From contig NZ_FNBD01000007.1 in the NCBI RefSeq assembly GCF_900102165.1, positions 62,001 through 126,000 on the forward strand: 64,000 nt of DNA, read 5' to 3'. Position 1 is the stretch's first letter, and every line of letters starts with the position of its first letter. This DNA comes from Cellulophaga baltica. GTDB taxonomy: Bacteria; Bacteroidota; Bacteroidia; Flavobacteriales; Flavobacteriaceae. Below are positions 44,691 to 54,951 of the stretch, one piece after another. Below the pieces are notes generated by a model. The model did not search any database. It was given only the letters and a program-made list of their open reading frames with translations, and was not told the DNA's origin. Made by a program: the position numbers and the translations under genes.

Positions 44691-44698
44691 TATTTTTG
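44691..44698 (+). promoter_or_regulatory. -7 promoter box (TATTTTTG) of the udk operon
   Basis: TATTTTTG matches TAnnTTTG, 17 bases before the udk ATG at 44716. It would drive udk and the coupled genes divIC, mutA and mutB. Confidence 0.6.
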
Positions 44699-44715
44699 TC
44701 ACAAAATTCATTGAA

Positions 44716-45324
44716 ATGCTTATAATTGGAATTGCGGGAGGAACGGGCTGTGGAAAGACTACAGTTGTAAATCAGATAATTAACGAACTTCCAATAGGTG
44801 AAGTTGGTGTTATTTCGCAAGACTCATACTATAATGATTTATCTCATCTCACGCTTCAAGACCGTCGTAAAACAAATTTTGATCATCCAAATTCCATTGA
44901 TTTTGAACTCTTAACGCAACATTTAAAAGATTTGCGGGAGGGTAAATCAATACAACAGCCTGTATATTCTTTTTTAGAATGCAATAGAACAGACGAAACC
45001 GTGCCTACGCATCCTAGAAAAGTAATGATTGTAGAAGGTATATTAATACTTACCAATCCTGAAATCAGAAAAATGTTTGATATTAAAATATTCGTACATG
45101 CAGATTCTGATGAGCGTTTGATCAGACGTTTAAAAAGAGATGTAAATGAGCGCGGCTGGGATCTTGATGAAACCATCAGTAAGTATCAGTCTATAATTAA
45201 ACCTATGCATGAAGAGTTTATTGAGCCTTCTAAAGAGTACTCTGATATTATTATTCCTAATAATAAATATAATACTGTTGCCGTAGAAATTGTAAAGAGT
45301 ATTATAAACGAAAAATTGGTGTAA
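44716..45324 (+). CDS. udk: Uridine kinase
   Basis: 202 residues. P-loop GGTGCGKT at residues 8-15, then VISQDSYYNDL and NFDHPNSIDFELL (substrate site), and VEGILIL. It phosphorylates uridine and cytidine with ATP or GTP for pyrimidine salvage. First gene of an operon whose second gene is a division protein, an order common in flavobacteria. Confidence 0.95.
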   Translation: MLIIGIAGGTGCGKTTVVNQIINELPIGEVGVISQDSYYNDLSHLTLQDRRKTNFDHPNSIDFELLTQHLKDLREGKSIQQPVYSFLECNRTDETVPTHPRKVMIVEGILILTNPEIRKMFDIKIFVHADSDERLIRRLKRDVNERGWDLDETISKYQSIIKPMHEEFIEPSKEYSDIIIPNNKYNTVAVEIVKSIINEKLV

Positions 45325-45350
45325 TTTAGTAACCTTACGACACGTGCTCA

Positions 45351-45683
45351 ATGAAAATTAAGGAGTTAAAAGAAAAAAAGTGGTTTTCAATCGCTACCAA
45401 TATGTATGTATTGGTGCTCACCGTATTTGTCATTTGGATGCTTTTTTTTGACACCAATTCTCTTTTAATACATCTTGAACTTAAAAAAGAAATTAATAAA
45501 CTCGAGAAAACGAAAGAGTACTTGCAGAATGAAATTGTAAAGGACAAAATTATAATTGAAAAACTATCTGATCAGGACGAGCTTAAAAAATTTGCGAGAG
45601 AACAATACTATCTAAAAAGAAAGAACGAAGAAATCTACTTAATAGAATATGCAGATAGCCTAAAAACTGAGGACGATGAATAA
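45351..45683 (+). CDS. FtsB/DivIC-type septum formation protein
   Basis: 110 residues: short basic N terminus, one membrane span (ATNMYVLVLTVFVIWMLFF), then a coiled coil (LELKKEINKLEKTKEYLQNE) and the conserved LKKFAREQYYLKRKNEEIYLIE that ends the DivIC fold. It forms part of the FtsQLB complex that regulates the divisome. It is 26 bases after udk and overlaps mutA by 8 bases. Confidence 0.9.
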   Translation: MKIKELKEKKWFSIATNMYVLVLTVFVIWMLFFDTNSLLIHLELKKEINKLEKTKEYLQNEIVKDKIIIEKLSDQDELKKFAREQYYLKRKNEEIYLIEYADSLKTEDDE

Positions 45684-47040
45684 CACGAAGCTTTTTAAGG
45701 AGTTTACCGATGTTTCTACCCAACAGTGGAAGCAAAAAATTCAGTTTGATTTAAAAGGTAAAGATTATAATGAAAGTTTAGTTTGGGAATCTTTAGAAGG
45801 TATTAAAGTAAAGCCCTTTTATAATTCAGAAGATAGTCTTATAGAAAATGCTATCCCGAAGCCTTTAAAACCTTGGAAAATTACGCAAGGTATATACGCA
45901 GGTAATGAAGAGATTGCAAATAAAAAAGCCCTTAAAGCCATAGAAAAAGGGGCTGAAAGCATCCTGTTTACACTTCCCGATGAACGTGTTTCGGTTAAAG
46001 GACTGCTAGCTTCTATTGATGTACAAAAAATAAGTTTATATTTTGACTTTCAGTTTTTATCCTCTGGATACATTCTTAATGCTCATGCCTACTTAAAAGG
46101 CTTAGAAGCCGAATTCTATTTCAATTTTGATCTAATTCATCACCTGACAAAATCTGGTAATTGGTATGCAAGTGTTGAAGAAGATTTTAGGCAGTTTGAT
46201 GGTATTGCAGCTACCACAAATGCACTAACACTGGATGTTACAAACTACCAAAATGCAGGAGCAAACCACGTGCAGCAATTAGCCTATAGTTTAGCCCATG
46301 CAAATGAATATTTAAACAGAATACCTACTACACAAATTCAAAATTTCCACATCAATTTTAAAATAGCAATAGGTAGTAATTACTTCTTTGAAATTGCTAA
46401 AATTAGAGCCCTTCGCCTACTCTATAAGACATTAGCGGCAGCGTACGGAGCTCCGGAAGATTGCAACATATTGGCGGTTACTTCTAAAAGAAATAAAACG
46501 ATATACGACTATAATACTAATATGCTTCGTAGCACCACAGAATGCATGTCGGCCATATTAGGCGGTGCAAATGCCGTATACAATATTCCTTATGATGCGC
46601 TTTATCATAAAACTAATGAATTTGCGGAGCGTATTGCTCGCAATCAATTAATTGTACTTAAGGAAGAAAGCTACTTTGATAAAACCACTAATCCGGCAGA
46701 CGGTTCTTATTATATTGAGAGTATTACAAAACAACTGGCAGAAAAAGCATTGACTCTTTTTAAAGAATTAGAAAAAGCAGGCGGATTCTTAAGTCAGTTG
46801 AAAACAAATACCATCCAAAAGAAAATTAAAGAAAGTGCTCAAAAAGAGCAAGAGTTATTTGATGCAAAAAAAGAAATACTAGTAGGCACCAATAAATATG
46901 AATCTAGCTTAGATAAAATGAAGGGTGATTTAGAATTATTCCCTTTTGCAAAAAATAAGCCTAGAAAAAGCAGTATAGAACCTATTTTAGAACGAAGGTT
47001 ATCGGAAGAATTAGAACAAAAAAGGTTGGAAAATGAATAG
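45676..47040 (+). CDS. mutA: Methylmalonyl-CoA mutase, small subunit
   Basis: 454 residues. The TIM-barrel domain is recognisable but there is no C-terminal B12-binding domain, as expected of the non-catalytic subunit. The region [20 protein letters not shown] corresponds to the barrel core of the large subunit. It overlaps both neighbours by 8 bases, so translation is coupled. Together with the large subunit it interconverts methylmalonyl-CoA and succinyl-CoA in propionate and odd-chain metabolism. Confidence 0.92.
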   Translation: MNNTKLFKEFTDVSTQQWKQKIQFDLKGKDYNESLVWESLEGIKVKPFYNSEDSLIENAIPKPLKPWKITQGIYAGNEEIANKKALKAIEKGAESILFTLPDERVSVKGLLASIDVQKISLYFDFQFLSSGYILNAHAYLKGLEAEFYFNFDLIHHLTKSGNWYASVEEDFRQFDGIAATTNALTLDVTNYQNAGANHVQQLAYSLAHANEYLNRIPTTQIQNFHINFKIAIGSNYFFEIAKIRALRLLYKTLAAAYGAPEDCNILAVTSKRNKTIYDYNTNMLRSTTECMSAILGGANAVYNIPYDALYHKTNEFAERIARNQLIVLKEESYFDKTTNPADGSYYIESITKQLAEKALTLFKELEKAGGFLSQLKTNTIQKKIKESAQKEQELFDAKKEILVGTNKYESSLDKMKGDLELFPFAKNKPRKSSIEPILERRLSEELEQKRLENE

Positions 47041-49186
47041 AAAAGACCTTCAACATATCACGCTAGATACTTCTTCTCTGCAGGAAACGGGTACTCCAAC
47101 AAGTGCATTTGAAACTGCGGAAGGTATTGATATTAAATCATCCTACTCAAAAGACAATCTCAAAAATGTAGAACATTTAAATTTTGCAGCTGGTATTCCA
47201 CCTTATTTAAGAGGTCCGTACTCTACCATGTACGTCCTTAGACCGTGGACTATTCGGCAATATGCAGGGTTTTCTACTGCAGAAGAAAGTAATGCCTTTT
47301 ACAGACGTAATTTAGAAGCAGGCCAGAAAGGGCTTTCAGTAGCTTTTGATTTACCTACCCACAGAGGTTATGATAGTGATCATGAGCGCGTAGTGGGTGA
47401 TGTTGGAAAAGCAGGGGTTGCCATTGATTCTGTAGAAGACATGAAAATTTTATTTGATGGAATTCCATTAGATAAAATGTCGGTTTCCATGACCATGAAT
47501 GGTGCTGTTTTACCTATTCTTGCTTTCTATATCGTAGCAGCACAAGAACAAGGTGTTTCATTAGAACAATTATCAGGAACTATTCAAAATGATATTTTAA
47601 AGGAGTTTATGGTACGTAATACGTACATCTACCCTCCTACACCCTCCATGCAAATTATTGCAGATATTTTTGAATACACGAGTCAGAAAATGCCAAAATT
47701 TAATAGCATTAGTATTTCTGGCTATCACATGCAAGAAGCTGGTGCAACTGCAGATATCGAATTAGCCTATACTTTGGCAGACGGATTAGAATATATTAGA
47801 ACCGGATTAAAATCTGGCCTTAAAATTGATGAATTTGCCCCACGCCTTTCGTTCTTTTGGGGAATTGGCATGAATCATTTTATGGAGATCGCTAAACTTA
47901 GAGCAGGAAGAATGCTCTGGGCAAAATTGGTAAAACAATTTGATCCTAAAACAGATAAATCTTTAGCTTTACGCACGCATTGCCAAACCAGTGGTTGGAG
48001 TTTAACAGAGCAAGATCCTTTTAACAATGTAGCTAGAACTACTATTGAAGCTATGGCAGCAGTTTTAGGGGGCACCCAAAGCTTGCACACCAATGCCTTG
48101 GATGAAGCCATAGCATTACCAACAGATTTCTCTGCCAGAATAGCAAGAAATACACAACTTTACATTCAAGAAGAAACCAAAGTAACAAAAACGGTAGACC
48201 CGTGGGCTGGCAGTTATTATGTAGAAAGCTTAACCCATGAAATTGCAGAAAAAGCATGGGCTCTTTTAGAGGAAGTTGAAGAATTAGGCGGAATGACTAA
48301 AGCTATTGAAGCCGGAATTCCGAAAATGCGTATTGAAGAAGCCGCAGCAAAAAAACAAGCAAGAATAGATAGCAATAGAGATAAAATAGTTGGTGTAAAT
48401 AGTTACCGATTAGAAAAAGAAGATCCCCTGCATATTTTAGAAGTTGACAATCAAGAAGTACGTAGACAACAACTGGAACGCTTGGCACAAATTAGAGAAA
48501 ACCGCAATGAAGCTGCTGTAAAATCTGCGCTATTAAAGTTAACTAATGCTGCTGTAGCAAAGGCAGATGGTACCGAACAAACTTCAGAACCTGATAAAAA
48601 TTTATTAGCTTTAGCAGTAGAAGCCGCTAGCGCACGTGCCACATTGGGAGAAATTAGTGATGCATTAGAGGCCGTTTACAATAGACACAAAGCAGTTATT
48701 AAAACATTTACAGGCGTGTATTCTAAAGAAATTCAAAACAATGAAAGCTTTAAAAAAGCTAGGGAGCTTGCTGATGTTTTTGCACAACAGGACGGTAGAA
48801 GACCGCGAATTATGGTTGCAAAAATGGGACAAGATGGTCATGACCGTGGAGCAAAAGTAGTTGCAACCAGTTATGCAGACCTTGGTTTTGATGTAGATAT
48901 AGGCCCTTTGTTTCAAACACCTGCCGAAGCCGCAAAACAAGCGGTAGAGAATGATGTACATATTTTAGGCGTATCTTCTTTAGCTGCCGGACACAAAACG
49001 CTTGTTCCTCAAGTACTAGAAGAATTAAAGAGATATGGTCGTGAAGATATCATGGTCGTGGTTGGTGGTGTCATACCAAAGCAAGATTACCAATTCCTAT
49101 ATGATGCTGGTGCGGTTGCTATTTATGGACCTGGAACTAAAATAAGTGATGCCGCTATAGAAATTTTAGAAATTTTAATTGATTAG
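47033..49186 (+). CDS. scpA: Methylmalonyl-CoA mutase, large (catalytic) subunit
   Basis: 717 residues. N-terminal barrel with [40 protein letters not shown] and [13 protein letters not shown]-type region ([18 protein letters not shown]), a linker, then the cobalamin-binding domain with the base-off motif [13 protein letters not shown] near residues 598-610, whose His coordinates cobalt. Needs adenosylcobalamin and a protective G-protein (not in the window). Distal gene of the udk-divIC-mutA-mutB operon. Confidence 0.97.
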   Translation: MNRKDLQHITLDTSSLQETGTPTSAFETAEGIDIKSSYSKDNLKNVEHLNFAAGIPPYLRGPYSTMYVLRPWTIRQYAGFSTAEESNAFYRRNLEAGQKGLSVAFDLPTHRGYDSDHERVVGDVGKAGVAIDSVEDMKILFDGIPLDKMSVSMTMNGAVLPILAFYIVAAQEQGVSLEQLSGTIQNDILKEFMVRNTYIYPPTPSMQIIADIFEYTSQKMPKFNSISISGYHMQEAGATADIELAYTLADGLEYIRTGLKSGLKIDEFAPRLSFFWGIGMNHFMEIAKLRAGRMLWAKLVKQFDPKTDKSLALRTHCQTSGWSLTEQDPFNNVARTTIEAMAAVLGGTQSLHTNALDEAIALPTDFSARIARNTQLYIQEETKVTKTVDPWAGSYYVESLTHEIAEKAWALLEEVEELGGMTKAIEAGIPKMRIEEAAAKKQARIDSNRDKIVGVNSYRLEKEDPLHILEVDNQEVRRQQLERLAQIRENRNEAAVKSALLKLTNAAVAKADGTEQTSEPDKNLLALAVEAASARATLGEISDALEAVYNRHKAVIKTFTGVYSKEIQNNESFKKARELADVFAQQDGRRPRIMVAKMGQDGHDRGAKVVATSYADLGFDVDIGPLFQTPAEAAKQAVENDVHILGVSSLAAGHKTLVPQVLEELKRYGREDIMVVVGGVIPKQDYQFLYDAGAVAIYGPGTKISDAAIEILEILID

Positions 49187-49531
49187 GACGTTTACCCGAA
49201 TATTTAAGCTTTTGGAACTAAAAAAATATTGTAGTGAATGAAAAATTTGAGAATGTAGAAGATACACAAAGTACAAAATAGTAATTTTTAGTCCTTGTAT
49301 AAATAATGGTATAAGGTGTTGCACTTTTAGTACTTTATCTACTTAAATAGCTATTGAAAATCAATAATTTAGCGCAAAAAAAATTTCAAAATCTGGCATA
49401 TTGTATCTTTATAGGTAAAAATATTAACCATTTTTAACGCTCTAAGCCACGTTTATTCACGAACTGTTAACAAAATACATTTTTTAGCATTGTAAATAAT
49501 CGTATTTTTAGCCCCTAACTTACTTTATATT
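49187..49531. other. 345-base gap before parA
   Basis: No coding frame, RNA gene or parS-like palindrome (TGTTnCACGTGnAACA) was found. TATTTTTA at 49503-49510 is one base off the -7 consensus and sits 21 bases before parA, so it is the best promoter candidate. No hairpin terminator follows mutB. Confidence 0.4.
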
Positions 49532-50305
49532 ATGGGCAAGATAATAGCCATAGCAAATCAAAAAGGTGGTGTCGGCAAAACCACTTCAACCGTAAATTTA
49601 GCCGCAGCCCTAGGCGTGCTAGAGAAAAAGGTCCTTTTAATTGATGCTGATCCCCAAGCAAATGCAACATCTGGTTTAGGTATAGATGTTGACAGTATCG
49701 AAATAGGTACCTACCAATTATTAGAACATACTAAGACAGCAGAAGAAATTATCATTGAAACCACGTCTCCTAATGTAGATTTAATTCCGGCGCATATCGA
49801 TTTAGTTGCGATTGAGATTGAATTAGTCGATAAGGAAGAGCGTGAATATATGATGAAAAAAAGCATATTGTCACTTAAAGAAAAGTACGATTATATCTTA
49901 ATAGATTGTGCTCCTTCATTAGGTCTACTAACGTTGAATGCGTTAACCGCTGCAGATTCTGTCATTATTCCTATACAATGTGAATATTTTGCCTTAGAAG
50001 GTTTAGGCAAATTATTAAATACCATAAAAAGTATACAACGTATTCATAATCCTGAATTGGATATTGAAGGGATGTTATTAACAATGTATGATTCTCGTCT
50101 GCGATTATCTAATCAAGTAGTAGAGGAAGTGCGTAAGCATTTTAGCGAAATGGTTTTTGATACCATTATCCAACGTAATGTGAGATTGAGTGAAGCTCCA
50201 AGTTATGGAGAAAGTATTATAAAATATGATGCTTCTAGTAAAGGTGCCGTTAATTATTTAAGTTTAGCACAAGAAGTATTAAACAAAAACAAGGAGAAAG
50301 TATAA
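49532..50305 (+). CDS. parA: Chromosome-partitioning ATPase ParA (Soj)
   Basis: 257 residues. Deviant Walker A KGGVGKTT at 11-18, LLIDADPQANATSGLG, and ILIDCAPSLGLLTLNAL. The ATP-dependent dimer binds DNA and moves ParB-parS complexes. First gene of a seven-gene operon; its stop overlaps the next ATG by one base. Confidence 0.96.
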   Translation: MGKIIAIANQKGGVGKTTSTVNLAAALGVLEKKVLLIDADPQANATSGLGIDVDSIEIGTYQLLEHTKTAEEIIIETTSPNVDLIPAHIDLVAIEIELVDKEEREYMMKKSILSLKEKYDYILIDCAPSLGLLTLNALTAADSVIIPIQCEYFALEGLGKLLNTIKSIQRIHNPELDIEGMLLTMYDSRLRLSNQVVEEVRKHFSEMVFDTIIQRNVRLSEAPSYGESIIKYDASSKGAVNYLSLAQEVLNKNKEKV

Positions 50306-51210
50306 TGGCGAAAGCAACCCAAAAACAAGTATTAGGTAGAGGTCTATCTGCTTTATTGAAAGACCCTGAAAATGATATTAAAACTGCATCCGATAAAAAT
50401 GCAGATAAAGTTGTTGGTAATATTGTAGAGTTAGATTTAGATGCTATTGAGGTAAACCCTTTTCAGCCGCGTTCTAATTTTAATGATGAAGCTCTGCATG
50501 AGCTAGCTTCGTCTATTCGAGAATTGGGGGTTATTCAGCCAATTACAGTTCGTAAATTAGAATTTAACAAATACCAGTTAGTTTCTGGGGAAAGAAGATT
50601 TAGAGCTTCTAAATTGGTAGGATTAGAAACGGTCCCTGCCTATATCCGTATTGCTAATGATCAAGAATCGTTAGAAATGGCTTTGGTAGAGAATATTCAA
50701 AGACAAGATTTAGATCCTATTGAAATTGCATTATCCTACCAACGTTTAATTGATGAAATTCAATTAACGCAAGAAAAAATGAGTGAACGTGTCGGTAAAA
50801 AACGTTCTACGATAACTAATTATTTACGTTTACTTAGATTAGATCCTATCATCCAAACAGGTATTAGAGATGGCTTTTTAAGTATGGGTCATGGTAGAGC
50901 GCTTGTAAATATTGATAAGAAAGACGACCAGCTTGCTTTATACGAACAAATAATTAGTCAAAATTTATCTGTTCGTGATACAGAAAAAGCCGTAAAAGAA
51001 TACCAAAACCCAAGTACCAGCCAAAAAGAAACCGTATCTAAAGTAACTAAAACCCCAGGTTTTATTGAAAATAGTTTGAATGATTTTAATTCTTACTTAT
51101 CTGTAAAAGTTGAGGCAAAAGCTACGGATAAAGGAAAAGGAAAATTAACAATCCCTTTTAATTCTAAGGAGGATTTTGAGCGTATTAAAAAATTAATTCT
51201 TGGTGAATAA
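50305..51210 (+). CDS. parB: Chromosome-partitioning protein ParB
   Basis: 301 residues. The N-terminal ALGRGLSALL-like segment (VLGRGLSALLKD) contacts ParA, followed by the CTPase/ParB domain with NPFQPR, GVIQPITVRK, LVSGERRFRASKL and VENIQRQDLDPIE, a helix-turn-helix (RVGKKRSTITNYLRLLRL) and the C-terminal dimerisation region. It loads on parS sites; none was found here. Confidence 0.96.
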   Translation: MAKATQKQVLGRGLSALLKDPENDIKTASDKNADKVVGNIVELDLDAIEVNPFQPRSNFNDEALHELASSIRELGVIQPITVRKLEFNKYQLVSGERRFRASKLVGLETVPAYIRIANDQESLEMALVENIQRQDLDPIEIALSYQRLIDEIQLTQEKMSERVGKKRSTITNYLRLLRLDPIIQTGIRDGFLSMGHGRALVNIDKKDDQLALYEQIISQNLSVRDTEKAVKEYQNPSTSQKETVSKVTKTPGFIENSLNDFNSYLSVKVEAKATDKGKGKLTIPFNSKEDFERIKKLILGE

Positions 51211-51862
51211 ATTCTTATTTTTTCTACTATTTTTTGTAGGGTTTACTTTTGCGACACTAGCCCAAGAGGAGAAATCTACACCAAAAGAAGATACTCAATT
51301 AGACAGCATTCAAACTGATTTAAAAAGTCAGGGTATTGTTGTTAAAGATTCGGTATTCAAAAAGCGTGTTGAAATAAACCCTTTAGCTCCTGCTAAAGCT
51401 GCATTTTATTCAGCTATAATTCCTGGTTTGGGGCAAGTCTATAATAAAAGGTACTGGAAAGTGCCTATTGTTTACGCTGCCTTAGGAGCCAGTATTTATG
51501 CTTACGACTACAACAACACCCAGTACAAACGTTTTAGAACGGCCTTTAAAAGCAGACAAGCAGGTTTTACAGATGACGAGTTTTATGACTTGGCACCTTT
51601 TAGCGATACAGAACTTACAGAACCGGAGTTTTCTACAGATGCACTACAGGATGCACAAGAAAACTTTCAAAGAGATCGCGATTTAATGGTCTTGGTTACT
51701 ATTGGCTTATATGTATTGAATATTATTGATGCTAATGTTGACTCTCACCTAAAACAATTTAATGTAGATGATAATTTAAGTGTAGATTTTCAGCCTTACT
51801 TAGATTACAACGAGATTACGGCTCAACCAAATTATGGTATGGCTTTAACTATAAAATTTTAA
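51203..51862 (+). CDS. DUF5683 domain protein, exported
   Basis: 219 residues from GTG at 51203 (TTG at 51200 is also possible); both starts lie inside the 3' end of parB. A signal peptide (ending TFATLAQ) is followed by a short linker and DUF5683 with APAKAAFYSAIIPGLGQVYN and KRYWKVPIVYAALGAS, two short hydrophobic segments. The PGLGQxYN motif resembles TM2-type membrane domains. Regular companion of parAB in this family; role unknown. Confidence 0.88.
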   Translation: MNKFLFFLLFFVGFTFATLAQEEKSTPKEDTQLDSIQTDLKSQGIVVKDSVFKKRVEINPLAPAKAAFYSAIIPGLGQVYNKRYWKVPIVYAALGASIYAYDYNNTQYKRFRTAFKSRQAGFTDDEFYDLAPFSDTELTEPEFSTDALQDAQENFQRDRDLMVLVTIGLYVLNIIDANVDSHLKQFNVDDNLSVDFQPYLDYNEITAQPNYGMALTIKF

Positions 51863-51867
51863 AGAAC

Positions 51868-52569
51868 ATGAGAATTGCACTCTTCGGATATGGAAAAATG
51901 GGGAAAATGATAGAAGCTTTAGCGCTAAAAAAGAACCATACTATCGTCGCAAAAATTGATAATGACACCACTGAAATAGATTTTTCTTCTTTTGATGTTG
52001 CTATAGATTTTAGTCAGCCTTCTTCAGCTTTCAATAATATTAAAATGTGTTTAGAAAACAACACTCCAATTATAAGTGGCACTACAGGATGGTTAGACCG
52101 TTATGAAGAGGCTGTTATTTTATGTAATGAAAATAATGGAGCCTTTATATATGCCTCTAATTTTAGCCTAGGAGTAAATTTATTTTTTGAGCTTAATGAA
52201 TGTTTAGCTAAAATGATGGCGAATCTAAGAGACTACAATGTATCTCTAGAAGAAATACACCATACGCAAAAACTAGACGCTCCTAGCGGAACTGCTATAA
52301 CTTTAGCAGAAAGTATTATCAAAAACACTTCATATACAGGTTGGGAATTAGATGCCACCAAAGATCACATACTACCCATAAAAGCAATTAGAGAAGCTAG
52401 TGTTCCTGGAACACATAGCGTTACTTACGGCAGTAATGTAGATAGTATTGAAATTAAGCATACAGCACATAATAGAGAAGGGTTTGCTTTAGGCGCCTTA
52501 ACTGCTGCAGAATGGATTATTGGTAAACATGGCGTTTTTTCTATGAAAGACGTATTACATATTGATTAA
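51868..52569 (+). CDS. dapB: 4-hydroxy-tetrahydrodipicolinate reductase
   Basis: 233 residues. N-terminal NAD(P)-binding GYGKMGKMI, SGTTGW, the catalytic EEIHHTQKLDAPSGTA block and the C-terminal FALGALTAAEWIIGK. It makes tetrahydrodipicolinate for lysine and meso-diaminopimelate, hence for peptidoglycan. Five bases after the DUF5683 gene. Confidence 0.96.
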   Translation: MRIALFGYGKMGKMIEALALKKNHTIVAKIDNDTTEIDFSSFDVAIDFSQPSSAFNNIKMCLENNTPIISGTTGWLDRYEEAVILCNENNGAFIYASNFSLGVNLFFELNECLAKMMANLRDYNVSLEEIHHTQKLDAPSGTAITLAESIIKNTSYTGWELDATKDHILPIKAIREASVPGTHSVTYGSNVDSIEIKHTAHNREGFALGALTAAEWIIGKHGVFSMKDVLHID

Positions 52570-52605
52570 GAAACAACAACATACAGCACTAAATACATAC
52601 GTATA

Positions 52606-54306
52606 ATGAACGGAACGCAGTGGTTAATATTTATAGTAGTTATTCAAGTAATTCACTTTTTAGGTACTTGGAAATTATATATTAAAGCCGGTAGAAAAGG
52701 TTGGGAAGCAGCAATACCTGTATATAATGCTATCGTATTGATGAAAATTATCAACCGCCCAAAATGGTGGGTAATTTTGCTATTTATTCCTATCATTAAC
52801 CTTTTAATGTTCCCTGTAATTTGGGTAGAGACCATTCGTAGTTTTGGCAAAAACTCTTTATTAGACACTTGGTTAGTATTATTAAGCTTTGGTTTTTACA
52901 CGTATTATGTAAATTACGCTCTTGATGTAACCTACATTGAAAATAGAAGTTTACAACCAAAAACAGTTGCAGGAGAATGGGTAAGCTCTATCGTATTTGC
53001 TATTGTAGCCGCGAGTATTGTACATACGTATTTTGTACAACCTTATGTAATACCTACATCTTCCTTAGAAAAAACATTATTGGTGGGTGATTTCTTATTT
53101 GTAAGTAAATTTCATTACGGCGCAAGAACACCAATGACTACCATAGCCGCTCCAATGGTACACGATACACTTCCTGTGTTGGGTGTAAAATCATATTTAA
53201 CAAAACCTCAATTACCCTATTTTAGACTACCTGGTTTTAAGAAGGTAAAAAAGAATGATATTGTTGTTTTTAGTTGGCCCGCAGATACGGTGTATCAATT
53301 TTTTAAAAAAGATAAAGGGGTAATCAAACCCGTAGATAAGAAATCTAACTATGTAAAACGCTGTGTAGGTACTCCTGGAGATTCGCTTTCTGTAATTAAT
53401 GGTGATGTATTTATTAACGGAAAAAAACTAGCACTCTCTTACCGCGCTAAACCACAGTTTTACCATACGGTGATTGCAGATAAGGACATAGACAATACTA
53501 TAATTGATTTAGCCGGCGGGATGCAAAATTACGTGGATGGCGTCATCAAAATCCCTAAAGAAGTCTTGTTGCAAGATAAAGCAGAAGAAATCTTAAAGAC
53601 TAGAACAACTCTAGAACTTATAAAGTCTGATGCTACCTACAATTACTATACTGGTCGCTTTTCTGCCAACAATGTCGCTTCATTCTTGAAAGCAGAGAAT
53701 GTAAAGAATATGGCATTGTTTAATATGACCGATGCTGAAGCAGCTGCTTTAGTGGGTAAATCTGGTATTACCGAAGTTCTTCGTTTTAGTGAACATAATG
53801 CAAGTACTGCTGTTTTCCCTCAGAATAAAAATTTAGAAGGTACGGTAGACAATTTTGGACCCGTGTATCTTCCTGAAAAAGGGCAAACGGTAAAGCTTAC
53901 GCTTGAAAATTTACCATACTATAAAAAAATCATCCGTGATTACGAACATCACACGCTTAGCGTTTCTGGTAACCAGATTATAATTGATGGCACAACAACC
54001 GATCAATATACATTTAGCCAAGGATATTATTGGATGATGGGTGATAATAGACACCGATCTGAAGATAGTAGAATTTGGGGATATGTTCCTGAAGACCATA
54101 TTGTAGGTACGCCCATATTTATTTGGATGAGTATTGACCATTTCACAGAAGGGTTTAAAAATTGGAATATTCGTTGGGAACGAGTATTTACTACCGTTAG
54201 TGGCGATGGTGAACCTACTTCCTATTTCAAATATTTCTTGATCCTTTTAGTTGCTTATTTCGGATTTGATTATTTTAGAAAAAAGAAGAAGGCTAAAAAA
54301 GAATAA
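52606..54306 (+). CDS. lepB: Signal peptidase I, large variant
   Basis: 566 residues, roughly twice the size of a typical enzyme. An N-terminal domain with four spans (about 1-105, DUF5684-like) precedes the membrane anchor and the catalytic part. Catalytic Ser153 lies in PYVIPTSSLEKTL (Leu instead of the usual Met after the Ser) and Lys251 in SNYVKRCVGTPGDS. A long insertion of about 170 residues separates box D from box E, WMMGDNRHRSEDSRIWGYVP. It cleaves signal peptides at the inner membrane. Confidence 0.94.
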   Translation: MNGTQWLIFIVVIQVIHFLGTWKLYIKAGRKGWEAAIPVYNAIVLMKIINRPKWWVILLFIPIINLLMFPVIWVETIRSFGKNSLLDTWLVLLSFGFYTYYVNYALDVTYIENRSLQPKTVAGEWVSSIVFAIVAASIVHTYFVQPYVIPTSSLEKTLLVGDFLFVSKFHYGARTPMTTIAAPMVHDTLPVLGVKSYLTKPQLPYFRLPGFKKVKKNDIVVFSWPADTVYQFFKKDKGVIKPVDKKSNYVKRCVGTPGDSLSVINGDVFINGKKLALSYRAKPQFYHTVIADKDIDNTIIDLAGGMQNYVDGVIKIPKEVLLQDKAEEILKTRTTLELIKSDATYNYYTGRFSANNVASFLKAENVKNMALFNMTDAEAAALVGKSGITEVLRFSEHNASTAVFPQNKNLEGTVDNFGPVYLPEKGQTVKLTLENLPYYKKIIRDYEHHTLSVSGNQIIIDGTTTDQYTFSQGYYWMMGDNRHRSEDSRIWGYVPEDHIVGTPIFIWMSIDHFTEGFKNWNIRWERVFTTVSGDGEPTSYFKYFLILLVAYFGFDYFRKKKKAKKE

Positions 54307-54315
54307 TACACACTT

Positions 54316-54951
54316 ATGAAAGTTTTAATGCATCCAGGTTATTTCCTTAACCTGACCAATTTTGCAGTAATCGCCCAAAAAGATATTATTTGGGAAGTAT
54401 CTGGAAATTATCAAAAGCAAAGCTTCAGAAACCGTTGTAATATTGCGAATGACCGTGGCTTTCATACTTTAAGTATTCCGATTAAACACAATGGGAAGAA
54501 TAAAGGTAGAAATGCGTATGCAGCTGTTTTAATTGACAATAAGTATGCTTGGCAACGTCAGCACTGGCGAACCCTACAAACCGCTTACAGAACGTCTCCG
54601 TTCTTTGAGTTCTATGAGGATGAAATATCCGAACTATACACAAAGACCTTTGACTCACTACTAGAATTTAATCTTAGAACGATAGAGATTGCTTGTGAGT
54701 GTCTACAATTAGAAATGCCAGAAGTTAAGACAAGCATATTTCACAAGACTCCAGAAGATGACAGTCTTGATGGCCGCTACCTCATAGATGCAAAAAAACA
54801 AATAAGCGTTCCTCAAGAACCTTATGTTCAAGTTTTTGGAGACCGAAATGGCTTTATTGATAATTTAAGCATTTTAGACTTGCTCTTTAATGAAGGTACC
54901 AATGCCCTAAGCTATCTTGAGCAAATGCCACTTTATTTTTTAGATGCTTAG
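54316..54951 (+). CDS. WbqC family protein
   Basis: 211 residues, no signal or span. Beginning with HPGYFLNLTNFAVIAQKD and with FRNRCNIAN and WQRQHWRTLQTAYRTSPFF in the first half, it fits the WbqC-like family (putative glycosyl- or aminosugar-modifying enzymes near O-antigen genes). The catalytic role is unproven. It follows lepB by 9 bases and overlaps the DUF6122 gene by 8. Confidence 0.87.
   Translation: MKVLMHPGYFLNLTNFAVIAQKDIIWEVSGNYQKQSFRNRCNIANDRGFHTLSIPIKHNGKNKGRNAYAAVLIDNKYAWQRQHWRTLQTAYRTSPFFEFYEDEISELYTKTFDSLLEFNLRTIEIACECLQLEMPEVKTSIFHKTPEDDSLDGRYLIDAKKQISVPQEPYVQVFGDRNGFIDNLSILDLLFNEGTNALSYLEQMPLYFLDA

Noticed and set aside
45335-45350. GACACGTGCTC near divIC and a CCACGTGC in mutA as parS candidates
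   Set aside because: Only the central CACGTG fits; flanking bases do not match TGTTnCACGTGnAACA.
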